This document shows, piece after piece, positions 17,971 to 25,921 of a stretch of 64,000 nt of DNA. Source of the stretch: Actinomycetes bacterium (lineage in GTDB: Bacteria; Actinomycetota; Actinomycetes; Actinomycetales; Dermatophilaceae); the NCBI GenBank assembly GCA_023420415.1, contig JAEZWF010000057.1:1-64000 (forward strand), written 5' to 3'. Within the stretch, counting starts at the first letter, position 1. Every line of letters starts with the position of its first letter. Both the position numbers and the translations under genes were made by a program. The notes below the pieces were generated by a model. That model was not told where the DNA came from and did no database searches. It worked only from the letters and a program-made list of their open reading frames with translations.

Positions 17971-18899
17971 TCGTCACCGTCACGCCCAACCCGGCACTCG
18001 ACATCACCTACGACGTCGAACGCCTCGTCCCCCATGCCAGCCACCGGGTCCTTCGGGTGCGCGAGCTGGCGGGCGGCAAGGGCCTCAACGTGGCGTCGGT
18101 GCTCACCGGGCTGGGGCACAAGGTGGTCGCCGCGGGTTTGGTCGGGGGCACCGCGGGCGCCCGCATCCGACAGGACCTGGATGCCCGCGGCATACGCCAC
18201 GACCTGCGTGACTGCGACGTGCCCAGCCGGCGCACGGTCACGGTCGTGTCCGAGGTCGACGGCGAGGCAACGGCCTTCAACGAACCCGGTCAGCCGTGGG
18301 GCCCTGCCGAGTGCGAGGCGCTCGTCGAGCACGTCGGCGCCACCGTCAGCGCGCTGCGCCCCGCGGTCGTCGTCGCGTCCGGCAGCGTGCCACCCGGCTT
18401 TGCCCCCGACGGGTATGCCGCGCTGGTCGCCGGCGCGCGGACCGCGGGAGCGTTGGTGGTGCTGGACGCTTCACTGGAGGCGTTCCTCGGCGGCCTCGGC
18501 GCGGGCCCTGACGTCGTCAAGCCCAACCACCACGAGCTGCGCGAGGTGACCGGGCTGGACGACCCGGTTGCCGGAGCAAAAGCGTTGCAGGACAAGGGCG
18601 CTCGTCACGTGGTCGCATCTCTGGGTGCTGACGGCATGGTGCACGTCGCACCGGACGGGTCCGTGCAACGAGCCAGACTCGACCGTGCGCTGCGGGGCAA
18701 CGCCACCGGCGCGGGCGACGCCGGGGTCGCGGCCATCGCCCACGGCCTGGCGAACGGGCTGGGCTGGCCCGAGATCCTGGGTGACGCCGTGGCCTGGTCG
18801 GCCGCCGCAGTGCTGCAACCGGTAGCCGGTGAGGTGTCGGCCAGCGACATCGCCGCGCTGCGTGGTTCCGTGACCGTCGACATCGAAGAGGTGGGTTGA
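17967..18899 (+). CDS. PfkB-family kinase, 1-phosphofructokinase / tagatose-6-phosphate kinase type
   Basis: 310 aa of the LacC/FruK branch of the ribokinase superfamily. It opens with IVTVTPNPALDITYDV, has GGKGLNVASVL at about residue 38, and the catalytic Asp lies in NATGAGDAGVAA near residue 253. The GTG at 17967 overlaps the ROK stop by 4 nt and gives the usual family N-terminus; an ATG at 17955 would add four residues. With the aldolase directly behind it, the likely step is tagatose-6-P to tagatose-1,6-bisphosphate. A fructose-1-phosphate kinase role is less likely, as no fructose PTS is present. Confidence 0.82.
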   Translation: MIVTVTPNPALDITYDVERLVPHASHRVLRVRELAGGKGLNVASVLTGLGHKVVAAGLVGGTAGARIRQDLDARGIRHDLRDCDVPSRRTVTVVSEVDGEATAFNEPGQPWGPAECEALVEHVGATVSALRPAVVVASGSVPPGFAPDGYAALVAGARTAGALVVLDASLEAFLGGLGAGPDVVKPNHHELREVTGLDDPVAGAKALQDKGARHVVASLGADGMVHVAPDGSVQRARLDRALRGNATGAGDAGVAAIAHGLANGLGWPEILGDAVAWSAAAVLQPVAGEVSASDIAALRGSVTVDIEEVG

Positions 18900-19739
18900 G
18901 TGCTGGTTCCTCTGGTTCCCGTGCTGCAGGAGGCGCGCGAGGAAGGTCGTGGTGTGGGTGCGTTCAACGTGATCCACCTCGAGCACGCCGAGGCCCTGGT
19001 CGGCGCGGCGCAGGACGCCGGGCTGCCGGTGGTGCTGCAGATCAGCGAGAACACAGTGAGGTGGCACGGCTCCCTCGCCCCGCTGGCCGCGGCGACGCGG
19101 GTGCTCGCCGAGCAGGCGACGGTGCCGGTCGTGCTGCACCTCGACCACGCCGTCTCGCGCGACCTCGTGAGCGAGGCACTCGACCTGGGCTTCACCTCGG
19201 TGATGTTCGACGGCTCCACGCTGCCGGACGGCGACAACCGCGAGCAGACCCGCGAGGTCGTCACCGAGTGCCACGCCATGGGCGTCAGTGTCGAGGCGGA
19301 GCTGGGGGAGATCGGCGGCAAGGACGGCGTCCACGCGCCGGGTGTGCGCACCGACCCCGCCGACGCGGCGGCATTCGTGGGCGACACCGGCGTCGACGCG
19401 CTCGCGGTAGCTGTCGGCTCGTCGCACGCCATGACGACGCGGGACGCGGCGCTGGACCTCGACCTCATCGCAGCCATTCGCGACGCCGTGCCGGTGCCGC
19501 TGGTGCTGCACGGGTCGTCCGGTGTGCCCGACGAGGGGCTGGTGGCAGGGGTCCGCGCCGGCATGACCAAGGTCAACATCGCCACCCACCTGCAGTCGGT
19601 GTTCACCGGCGCCGCCCGTGAGCGGCTCGATGCCGACCCCGGGCTGGTCGACACCCGCAAGTACCTCGGGCCCGGACGCGAGGCGATGCGCGAAGAGACC
19701 GGCCGCCTCCTGCGCCTGCTCGCGGACGCACGAGCATAG
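18900..19739 (+). CDS. Class II fructose/tagatose-bisphosphate aldolase
   Basis: 279-aa zinc-dependent aldolase of the GatY/KbaY/Fba branch. LHLDHAVS near residue 80 gives one zinc His and the catalytic Asp region. EAELGEIGGKDG, AVAVGSSHAM, LHGSSGVP and KVNIATHLQ are the remaining active-site blocks. The GTG start directly follows the PfkB stop. As the last enzyme of the cluster it would split tagatose-1,6-bisphosphate to DHAP and glyceraldehyde-3-P. Length fits the tagatose type (about 285 aa) better than the longer housekeeping FbaA. Confidence 0.85.
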   Translation: MLVPLVPVLQEAREEGRGVGAFNVIHLEHAEALVGAAQDAGLPVVLQISENTVRWHGSLAPLAAATRVLAEQATVPVVLHLDHAVSRDLVSEALDLGFTSVMFDGSTLPDGDNREQTREVVTECHAMGVSVEAELGEIGGKDGVHAPGVRTDPADAAAFVGDTGVDALAVAVGSSHAMTTRDAALDLDLIAAIRDAVPVPLVLHGSSGVPDEGLVAGVRAGMTKVNIATHLQSVFTGAARERLDADPGLVDTRKYLGPGREAMREETGRLLRLLADARA

Positions 19740-19742
19740 GGT
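19737..19742 (+). promoter_or_regulatory. -10 box TAGGGT, 6 nt before the histidine phosphatase gene
   Basis: TAGGGT overlaps the aldolase TAG stop and ends 6 nt before the next GTG. CGGAGG in the gap could instead act as a ribosome site. Confidence 0.35.
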
Positions 19743-19748
19743 CGGAGG

Positions 19749-20372
19749 GTGAGCGACCTGCACTGCCCGGCCACCCTGCTGGTCGCGCGCCACGGTGACG
19801 CGGAGTACGGCAACCCGTCGGTGCTCTCCGACGACGGCGGCTGGCTGACGCCGCTCGGCGAGCAGCAGGTGCGCGACCTCGCCGACTCGCTGGGTGGCCG
19901 CAACGTCGCGCGGGTCTTCAGCAGCACGATGCACCGGGCGCAGCAGTCGGCCGAGCTGGCGGCGCAGGTCCTCGGCACCGACGCGGTGGCCGTGGACGGA
20001 CTGCAGGAGTTCGCCACCGGTGCGCTCGCGGGACGCCCCCACGACGACCCCGAGCTGGCATCGATCTTCAGGTCCTGGGTGCACGGCGACCTGGACCGGC
20101 GCATCCCCGCTGCCGAGTCGGGGGCTGAGGTCATCGCCCGCTACCGCGAGGCGCTGCAGTCGATCGCGGACCTGCACCGGGGTGAGACCGTGCTGGTCCT
20201 CACCCACGGCGGGGTGATGTCGTTCGTGCTGCCGCGGATCAACGGCCCGGTGCGCGCCGACCTGGCCGCCGCTAAGTACCTGCCCAACGCCGTGCCCGCG
20301 GAGGTGTCGGTCGACGCCGACGGGTTCGACGTGCGCAGCTGGCCGGGCAGCGCCGACCACGCGGTCGTCTGA
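19749..20372 (+). CDS. Histidine phosphatase family protein
   Basis: 207 aa of the phosphoglycerate-mutase-like superfamily. The phospho-accepting His lies in LLVARHGDAEYG near residue 14, the phosphate-binding Arg in SSTMHRAQQSAE near residue 62, and the second His in VLTHGGVMSFVL near residue 151. The substrate is not visible; relatives act on small phosphoesters. It follows the aldolase by 9 nt, so read-through from the sugar operon is possible, but a TAGGGT box 6 nt before the GTG suggests its own promoter. Confidence 0.85.
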   Translation: MSDLHCPATLLVARHGDAEYGNPSVLSDDGGWLTPLGEQQVRDLADSLGGRNVARVFSSTMHRAQQSAELAAQVLGTDAVAVDGLQEFATGALAGRPHDDPELASIFRSWVHGDLDRRIPAAESGAEVIARYREALQSIADLHRGETVLVLTHGGVMSFVLPRINGPVRADLAAAKYLPNAVPAEVSVDADGFDVRSWPGSADHAVV

Positions 20373-20385
20373 CCACCCTCGAGCG

Positions 20386-21081
20386 TCAGAAGAGTCGGTG
20401 CTCGCTGTTGTCGATGCCGCGCAGCTCGTCGTAGTCGAGCGTGACGCACCGGATGCCGCGGTCGGTCGCCAACGTGCGCGCCTGCGGCTTGATCTCCTGG
20501 GCCGCGAACACGCCTGACACCGGCGCGAGGTGCGGGTCGCGGTTCATCAGCTCGAGGTAACGCGTCAGCTGCTCGACGCCGTCGATGTCGCCGCGCCGCT
20601 TGATCTCGATGGCCACGCTCGCTCCGCCGGGGTCCTTGGCGAGGATGTCCACCGGCCCGATCGCCGTCATGTACTCGCGGCGCACCAGCGTGAACCCGTC
20701 ACCCAGGGTGTGGATGTGCTCGGCCAGCAGCTTCTGCAGGTGGGCCTCGACGCCGTCCTTGACCAGGCCGGGGTCGACGCCGAGCTCGTGGCTCGAGTCG
20801 TGCAGCACCTCGTGGATGAGCACCCGCAGCCGGTCGTCACTCTTGGCGTGCTGCACCTGCCAGACGCTGGTCACCCCGTCCGCTGCCTCGTGCTCCTCCG
20901 GGCTCACCTCGGCCATCGCACAGGGCGGCGACATCCAGTTGAGCGGCTTGTACGAACCACCATCGCTGTGGACGAGCACCGACCCGTCGGCCTTGACCAG
21001 CAGCAACCGGGTCGCGAGGGGCAGGTGGGCCGAAAGCCGTCCGTCGTAGTCCACCGAGCACTTTGCAATCACCAGCCGCAC
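20386..21081 (-). CDS. nucS: Mismatch-specific endonuclease NucS (EndoMS)
   Basis: 231 aa, full length for actinobacterial NucS. An N-terminal beta-rich DNA-binding and dimerisation domain spans about residues 1-115, and a RecB-like nuclease domain follows. The acidic catalytic set is visible in GPVDILAKD and [10 protein letters not shown] (Asp, Glu, Lys). The protein ends RLF, matching the C-terminal sliding-clamp contact described for this family. It replaces MutS/MutL mismatch repair in most actinobacteria, which fits the inferred host. The GTG start lies 8 nt after TAGAGT on the minus strand. It is convergent with the phosphatase gene, 13 nt apart. Confidence 0.93.
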   Translation of the reverse strand: MRLVIAKCSVDYDGRLSAHLPLATRLLLVKADGSVLVHSDGGSYKPLNWMSPPCAMAEVSPEEHEAADGVTSVWQVQHAKSDDRLRVLIHEVLHDSSHELGVDPGLVKDGVEAHLQKLLAEHIHTLGDGFTLVRREYMTAIGPVDILAKDPGGASVAIEIKRRGDIDGVEQLTRYLELMNRDPHLAPVSGVFAAQEIKPQARTLATDRGIRCVTLDYDELRGIDNSEHRLF

Positions 21082-21089
21082 GAGGCGTC

Positions 21090-21095
21090 ACTCTA
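21090..21095 (-). promoter_or_regulatory. -10 box TAGAGT, 8 nt before nucS
   Basis: TAGAGT on the minus strand lies 8 nt before the GTG with no ribosome site between, so nucS may be leaderless. Confidence 0.35.
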
Positions 21096-21159
21096 CGCAC
21101 AGGGCGTTGCGTGACGGTGGGCGTGGGCGCACACTCAGGGACAACAGAGGTGAGTCGGT

Positions 21160-21564
21160 ATGCCGTATGCGCTGGTCAACCTGGCGGCCCTCGCCCTGGT
21201 CATCGGCTCACTGGCGAGTGCGGTGCGCTGGCTGACCGGTGGGGGACCGCCGCGAGTCCTGCGCCCGGTCGTGCGCCGGGTGGAGGCGTGGCTTGCTGCT
21301 CGCCGACCCGAGCCCGAACCGATCCCGCCGGTGCTCCTCGCGCTCGAGTTGAGCCGCCTCGCGGCCCATGTGCGTTACGTCGACCAGTCCAACCACCCCA
21401 ACAAGGCCGAGCGGCTCATGGCCGCCCGGCTCGCCTACGACCACGCGCTGCGCGACTACTGCCGCGCGGTCGACATCCCGGCGCCACGCGGCATACGCGG
21501 CCTGTCCCGTGAGCAACGCTTTGACATGGAGTCCGCCCTGATCGGGGCCGGCCACGAGTGGTGA
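21160..21564 (+). CDS. Conserved hypothetical protein with one N-terminal membrane helix
   Basis: 134 aa. Residues about 4-24 are hydrophobic and form one membrane anchor or uncleaved signal; the remainder is basic, helical and cytoplasmic in outlook. I do not recognise a domain. AGAGGTGAG lies before the ATG, and the start codon itself is part of a GTATGCC word (GGTATGCCGTATGC). It stands alone between nucS (divergent) and the acyl-CoA dehydrogenase gene. Confidence 0.6.
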   Translation: MPYALVNLAALALVIGSLASAVRWLTGGGPPRVLRPVVRRVEAWLAARRPEPEPIPPVLLALELSRLAAHVRYVDQSNHPNKAERLMAARLAYDHALRDYCRAVDIPAPRGIRGLSREQRFDMESALIGAGHEW

Positions 21565-21663
21565 ACCCGCCCAGACCGGCCCAGCGCAGGGGTGGGGTGC
21601 GCGTGGTGAGGCTCACGCCGCCCGGCGGCCCCACGGCACATGAGGTCTGGGAGGATCGCCGGC

Positions 21664-23442
21664 ATGGCTCGTGAGTTCACAACGGTCGGAGTGGTCGGTC
21701 TCGGCACGATGGGTGCCGGCATCGTCGAGGTGTTCGCGCGCAACGGCATCGAGGTCGTCGCGGTGGAGGTCGACGAGGACGCGGTCGACAAGGGGCGCGG
21801 GGTGCTGCAGCAGTCCACCGACCGAGCCGTCTCCCGCGGCAAGCTGAGCGAGGAGGACCAGGCGACCCTGCACGGCCGCGTGCGGTTCTCGGCCGCGATG
21901 GAGGACCTGGCCGGCTGCCAGCTCGTCGTCGAGGCAGTGCCCGAGCACCTCGACCTCAAGAAGGAGATCTTCGGCAAGCTCGATGCCATCGTCGGCCCCG
22001 ACGCGATCCTGGCGACCAACACCTCGAGCCTGTCGGTGACCGAGATCGCCGTCGCCACGAGCAACCCCAAGCGGGTCGTGGGCATGCACTTCTTCAACCC
22101 GGCACCGGTGCTCCAGTTCGTCGAGGTGATCCGCACGGTCGTCACCGAGGACGAGGTGTTCGAGGACGTCAAGGCCCTCGCGCAGCAGCTCGGCAAGCAG
22201 CCGGTCGTCGTCGGTGACAAGGCCGGCTTCATCGCCAATGCGCTGCTCTTCGGCTACCTCAACCACGCGGTGTCGATGTACGAAAGCCGTTACGCCACAA
22301 GGGAAGATATCGACGCGGCCATGAAGCTCGGCTGCGGCTACCCGATGGGCCCCCTGGCGCTGATGGACCTCATCGGGCTCGACACCGCCTACGAGATCCT
22401 CGACACGATGTACAAGCAGGGCCGCGACCGGCTGCACGCGCCGAGCCCGATCATCAAGCAGATGGTCAGCGCGGGTCTCAAGGGCCGCAAGAGCGGCCGC
22501 GGGTTCTACACCTACGCCGAGCCGGGCTCCTCGAGCGTCGTCGACGACGCGCTCACCCCGGGGGCGCGCGAGGGCGCGGTCGCGCAGGTGCGCCCCGTCC
22601 GCACGGTCGGCGTCGTCGGCTCCGGCACCATGGCCACCGGCATCGTCGAGGTCTTCGCCAAGGCCGGCTACGACGTCACCTACGTCACCCGCAGCCAGCC
22701 CAAGGTCGACGCCGTGACGGCCGCGATCACCAAGTCGCTCGAAAAGGCCGTCCAGCGCGGCAAGCTCGATGCCGCAGCCCGTGACGAGGCCCTCGGCCAC
22801 CTCACCGGCACCACCTCGCTGGAGGCGCTCGCCGGCGTCGACATCGTCGTCGAGGCCGTCGTCGAGGACCTCGCGGTCAAGCAGGCGCTCTTCGAGAACC
22901 TCGACGAGATTGCCAAGCCGGGGGCGATCCTCGCCACCACCACCTCCAGCCTGCCCGTCGTCGAGCTGGCGGCCGTGACCACGCGACCGCAGGACGTCAT
23001 CGGCATGCACTTCTTCAACCCGGCCCAGATCATGAAGCTCGTCGAGGTCGTGCACACCGTGTCGACCGCCCCCGACGTCGTCGCCACGGTCCAGGACCTG
23101 TGCGCCAAGGTCGGCAAGCACGCCGTCACCTGTGGTGACCGCAGCGGCTTCATCGTCAACGCGCTGCTGTTCCCCTACCTCAACGACTCGGTCAAGATGC
23201 TCGAGGCCAACTACGCCTCCGCCGACGACATCGACACCGCGATGAAGACCGGTTGTGGCCTGCCGATGGGGCCGTTCGAGCTGCTCGACGTCGTCGGGCT
23301 GGACGTGTCGCTGGCGATCCAGCGCGAGCTCTACCTCGAGTTCCGCGAGCGCGGGTTCGCCCCCGCACCGCTGCTCGAGCACCTCGTCACGGCGGGTTAC
23401 CTCGGTCGCAAGACCGGGCGCGGCTTTCGCACCTACGCCTGA
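21664..23442 (+). CDS. 3-hydroxyacyl-CoA (3-hydroxybutyryl-CoA) dehydrogenase, tandem two-module protein
   Basis: 592 aa made of two homologous dehydrogenase modules (about 1-290 and 310-592) joined by a Ser/Gly/Ala linker. Single-module enzymes are about 285 aa. Module 1 has VVGLGTMGAGI, an acidic residue after the second strand (VAVEVDED), NTSSL, GMHFFNPAP and GFIANALLF. Module 2 has VVGSGTMATGI, TYVTRSQPK (no acid; Arg instead), TTTSSL and GFIVNALLF. The C-terminal helical domains are present in both. It probably interconverts acetoacetyl-CoA and 3-hydroxybutyryl-CoA and could feed crotonyl-CoA to Ccr. GGGAGGA lies upstream of the ATG at 21664. Confidence 0.85.
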   Translation: MAREFTTVGVVGLGTMGAGIVEVFARNGIEVVAVEVDEDAVDKGRGVLQQSTDRAVSRGKLSEEDQATLHGRVRFSAAMEDLAGCQLVVEAVPEHLDLKKEIFGKLDAIVGPDAILATNTSSLSVTEIAVATSNPKRVVGMHFFNPAPVLQFVEVIRTVVTEDEVFEDVKALAQQLGKQPVVVGDKAGFIANALLFGYLNHAVSMYESRYATREDIDAAMKLGCGYPMGPLALMDLIGLDTAYEILDTMYKQGRDRLHAPSPIIKQMVSAGLKGRKSGRGFYTYAEPGSSSVVDDALTPGAREGAVAQVRPVRTVGVVGSGTMATGIVEVFAKAGYDVTYVTRSQPKVDAVTAAITKSLEKAVQRGKLDAAARDEALGHLTGTTSLEALAGVDIVVEAVVEDLAVKQALFENLDEIAKPGAILATTTSSLPVVELAAVTTRPQDVIGMHFFNPAQIMKLVEVVHTVSTAPDVVATVQDLCAKVGKHAVTCGDRSGFIVNALLFPYLNDSVKMLEANYASADDIDTAMKTGCGLPMGPFELLDVVGLDVSLAIQRELYLEFRERGFAPAPLLEHLVTAGYLGRKTGRGFRTYA

Positions 23443-23455
23443 GGTGAGGACGACT

Positions 23456-23481
23456 CGGTATGCCGCGTGGCCGGCATACCG
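23456..23481 (+). terminator. Hairpin terminator built from GTATGCC words
   Basis: CGGTATGCCG and its complement enclose a 6-nt loop, 13 nt after the dehydrogenase stop. The arms are one GTATGCC and one GGCATAC word. There is no T-tract. Confidence 0.65.
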
Positions 23482-23560
23482 GGGTAACGTCACCGCCAGG
23501 TCGACCCGTCTGGGTGGGTGAAGGGCCGCCCGGCGCGGCCCACCGACCAAGGGGGTTCGC

Positions 23561-25051
23561 GTGCGTGACACCGACGAGGCAGTCGAGGGCCTGCTGCGCG
23601 ACACCTTCGGGGCCGCCCGGCCGGCATCGGGCGACGACCTGACCGGGCTGCGCGACGCCAGCTGGGCGCGGGCCGACCGGTTGCGGCGTCGGCGGGCCGG
23701 CGTCGTGGGCGCCACGACCGCGGGCGTCGTCGGCGCGACCGCGCTCGCGGTGGTCGTCGGTACCGGGCTGTGGGGTCCGCAGCGTGCCCTGGACCCCGTG
23801 CCCGCAGCAACGACGAAGGCGACAACCAAGCCCGCGGTGAGCAACGCGAGCGCAAACCTGGTGCCTGGGTCCGGTTCGTTCGCCTACCGGTTCCCCGACG
23901 GACTGTCCGGGGTGATGGCGAACGGTCTGGTGCCGGTCGGGAACATCTCCTCGAGCCCTGACCTCTCGGGTCAGGCCGGTGGCTGCCGGTGGGAGGAGCT
24001 GAAGGACCGGCGCCAGCCCATCGCCGGCTGGAGCCGACTGTTCGAGGTCGAGGGTTCTGGCGGCACGGGCGCGGCCAACCTCGGCGTGGCCGGCTTCACC
24101 ACCGGCACCGGCGAGGCTGCCATGGAAGACCTGCGTCGAGGGGCCCTGCCGTGCCTGACGGCGCCGGACCTGGACGCACGGACGTGGAACGGCCCGGGTG
24201 ACGCCGGTCCGTCCGACAGCTCGCTGCTGTGGACCGGGACCGCGAACATGGGGGGAACCACACGCACGACGTCGCTGGCCGTGGTCCGCGTGGGTGACGT
24301 CCTGGTCGCGAGCTCGGCCCTCACGGACACCGCCGAGGGGGCTCGTCGGGTCGCCACCGAGACCGCGACGGCGGCAGCCACGCTGCTGCTGGACAAGAAG
24401 TTCCCACCCGCCCTCGGAGAGCCACTCGGTGCGAGCCGCAGCGCACCCAACGCCGCGTCCAAGCCGGGCGCCCCGAAGGCGACACCCGTCGCGCCCGAGG
24501 CGGCCTACGAGATTGCGGACGTCTACCCCAGCGAGGAGGAGCTGGGCAACGGGCTGAAGTACCCCGGCGACCCCATCACGGGTGCGAACATGCCGACAGC
24601 CTCAGGTGTGCAGATGTGCGACAACACCGGGGAACCGGACCAGGACGCACGCGATGCCAAGCCCGACCCGGTCGCCGGCACACAGAACATGGCCTGGGCC
24701 GGGGCCGGCAACCTCGACGACCCAGCTGTCAACATCTCCGTGACGGGGTGGGTGCCGGGGACCGGTGCCGAGCGGTTCGGCGAGCTCCAGCGCAACGAGG
24801 GCGGCTGCCGGTGGATGCCTGACCAGCAGCGCCTGGCCTGGGCAGGTGTCGACCCGGCGACGACGTGGCTGTCGACCGGCACCGAGAACGGCATCACCTC
24901 TTACCTCGCCTCTCGGCTCGTCGGTGACGTCATCGTCTCGGTGGTCGTCAACGGACTGCCTCGTGACCAGGCCATCGCGGAGGCAACCCGGCTCAACGGG
25001 ATCGTCACGTCCAAGGTGAAGGCAAACGTCCCGGCTGCGAAGGGACGCTGA
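23561..25051 (+). CDS. Single-pass membrane protein of unknown function, paired with a sigma factor
   Basis: 496 aa. Residues 1-47 are cytoplasmic and charged, about 48-70 form one membrane helix, and the rest is a large external part. The external part appears to contain two related domains: each has a GGCRW motif (about residues 143 and 406) and a VxDVxV segment, so an internal duplication is likely. I do not recognise the family. AAGGGGG precedes the GTG. The sigma-factor gene starts 3 nt after the stop. The topology, with a short cytoplasmic N-terminus, fits a signal-sensing partner, but no zinc anti-sigma motif is visible. Confidence 0.6.
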   Translation: MRDTDEAVEGLLRDTFGAARPASGDDLTGLRDASWARADRLRRRRAGVVGATTAGVVGATALAVVVGTGLWGPQRALDPVPAATTKATTKPAVSNASANLVPGSGSFAYRFPDGLSGVMANGLVPVGNISSSPDLSGQAGGCRWEELKDRRQPIAGWSRLFEVEGSGGTGAANLGVAGFTTGTGEAAMEDLRRGALPCLTAPDLDARTWNGPGDAGPSDSSLLWTGTANMGGTTRTTSLAVVRVGDVLVASSALTDTAEGARRVATETATAAATLLLDKKFPPALGEPLGASRSAPNAASKPGAPKATPVAPEAAYEIADVYPSEEELGNGLKYPGDPITGANMPTASGVQMCDNTGEPDQDARDAKPDPVAGTQNMAWAGAGNLDDPAVNISVTGWVPGTGAERFGELQRNEGGCRWMPDQQRLAWAGVDPATTWLSTGTENGITSYLASRLVGDVIVSVVVNGLPRDQAIAEATRLNGIVTSKVKANVPAAKGR

Positions 25052-25054
25052 GGG

Positions 25055-25624
25055 ATGGGTCTGTTCGGGGGAGCGGCGCCGCGACCGGAGTCGGCTGAGC
25101 GCTACGTCGAGGCTGCGCTGCCCCGGCTGATGGGCGCGGCGCTGTCGCTCACCGGCAACCGCCACGACGCGGAGGACCTGGTCCAGGACACCCTCGCCAA
25201 GGTGCTGCTCCACTGGCGCCGGGTCGAGCAGGCCGACAGCGTCGACGCCTACGTCCGCAAGGTCATGGTCAACACCTTCGTCTCGGGCAAGCGGCGTCGC
25301 TCCAGCCGCGAGGTCGTCTCGCACGACCTCGTGACGAGCGACGGCGCGGGAGCGGTCGCCTCACCGGCGGGTGCGACCGAGGACCGCGACCAGATGTGGC
25401 AGCTGCTCGCGACCCTGTCACCTCGGCAGCGGGCGGTGCTGGTGCTGCGCTACTACGACGACCTGCCCGACGCGGCGATCGCCGAGGTGCTCGGCTGCTC
25501 GCCGGTGTCGGTGCGGGTCACCGCGCACAAGGGGATGGCTCGACTTCGGGAGCGGCTGCCCGCTCTGGGAGAATCGGATGCGTGCCCCGCGCCAACCGAC
25601 GTCGCCGCGACGACGTCCCGCTGA
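25055..25624 (+). CDS. SigE-family ECF RNA polymerase sigma factor
   Basis: 189 aa. Region 2 (about residues 18-80, with HDAEDLVQDTLAKVLLHW for core binding) and region 4 (about 118-165, LSPRQRAVLVLRYYDDL then helix-turn-helix AAIAEVLGCSPVSVRVTAHKG) are complete. This is the pattern of the actinobacterial SigE-type ECF group, which often travels with a membrane protein. Here the membrane protein gene precedes it with a 3-nt gap. The target promoters are unknown. The 3' end overlaps the next gene by 43 nt. Confidence 0.85.
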   Translation: MGLFGGAAPRPESAERYVEAALPRLMGAALSLTGNRHDAEDLVQDTLAKVLLHWRRVEQADSVDAYVRKVMVNTFVSGKRRRSSREVVSHDLVTSDGAGAVASPAGATEDRDQMWQLLATLSPRQRAVLVLRYYDDLPDAAIAEVLGCSPVSVRVTAHKGMARLRERLPALGESDACPAPTDVAATTSR

Positions 25625-25881
25625 ACCTCGACCGCGCCATCGGTGGCGCGCCACGGCGCGAGCGGTATGCCGGTGGCGAGTGGTTCGTGCGCCGCGTCAC
25701 CGGTGCGTCGTCGCAGCGTTCGTACCTGTGCCCGGGCTGCCAGCAGCAGGTCGTGCCGGGCACACCGCACGTCGTCGTGTGGCCGGCCGACGGGCTCGGC
25801 GGCATCGACGACCGGCGGCACTGGCACGCGGCCTGCTGGACCGCACGCGAGCGCCGTCGACCGGGCGGCGCCTACCGCTGA
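25582..25881 (+). CDS. Small zinc-finger-like conserved actinobacterial protein
   Basis: 99 aa, very basic at the start (RANRRRRDD). Centre and end carry a probable zinc site: LCPGC, then PHVVVW, then HWHAACW. Similar small proteins occur across actinobacteria and are sometimes labelled ATP/GTP-binding without clear basis. The GTG at 25582 has GGGAGA upstream and lies inside the end of the sigma gene, in another frame; a shorter product from a later start cannot be excluded. Function unknown. Confidence 0.65.
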   Translation: MPRANRRRRDDVPLNLDRAIGGAPRRERYAGGEWFVRRVTGASSQRSYLCPGCQQQVVPGTPHVVVWPADGLGGIDDRRHWHAACWTARERRRPGGAYR

Positions 25882-25921
25882 GGGTGACGCGCCGCGCGGA
25901 GGCGAGCAGGCGGCATACGCC

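Noticed and set aside
21613..23844. 743-codon minus-strand frame opposite the 3-hydroxyacyl-CoA dehydrogenase
   Set aside because: Antisense shadow; the plus-strand protein has full family motifs in both modules.
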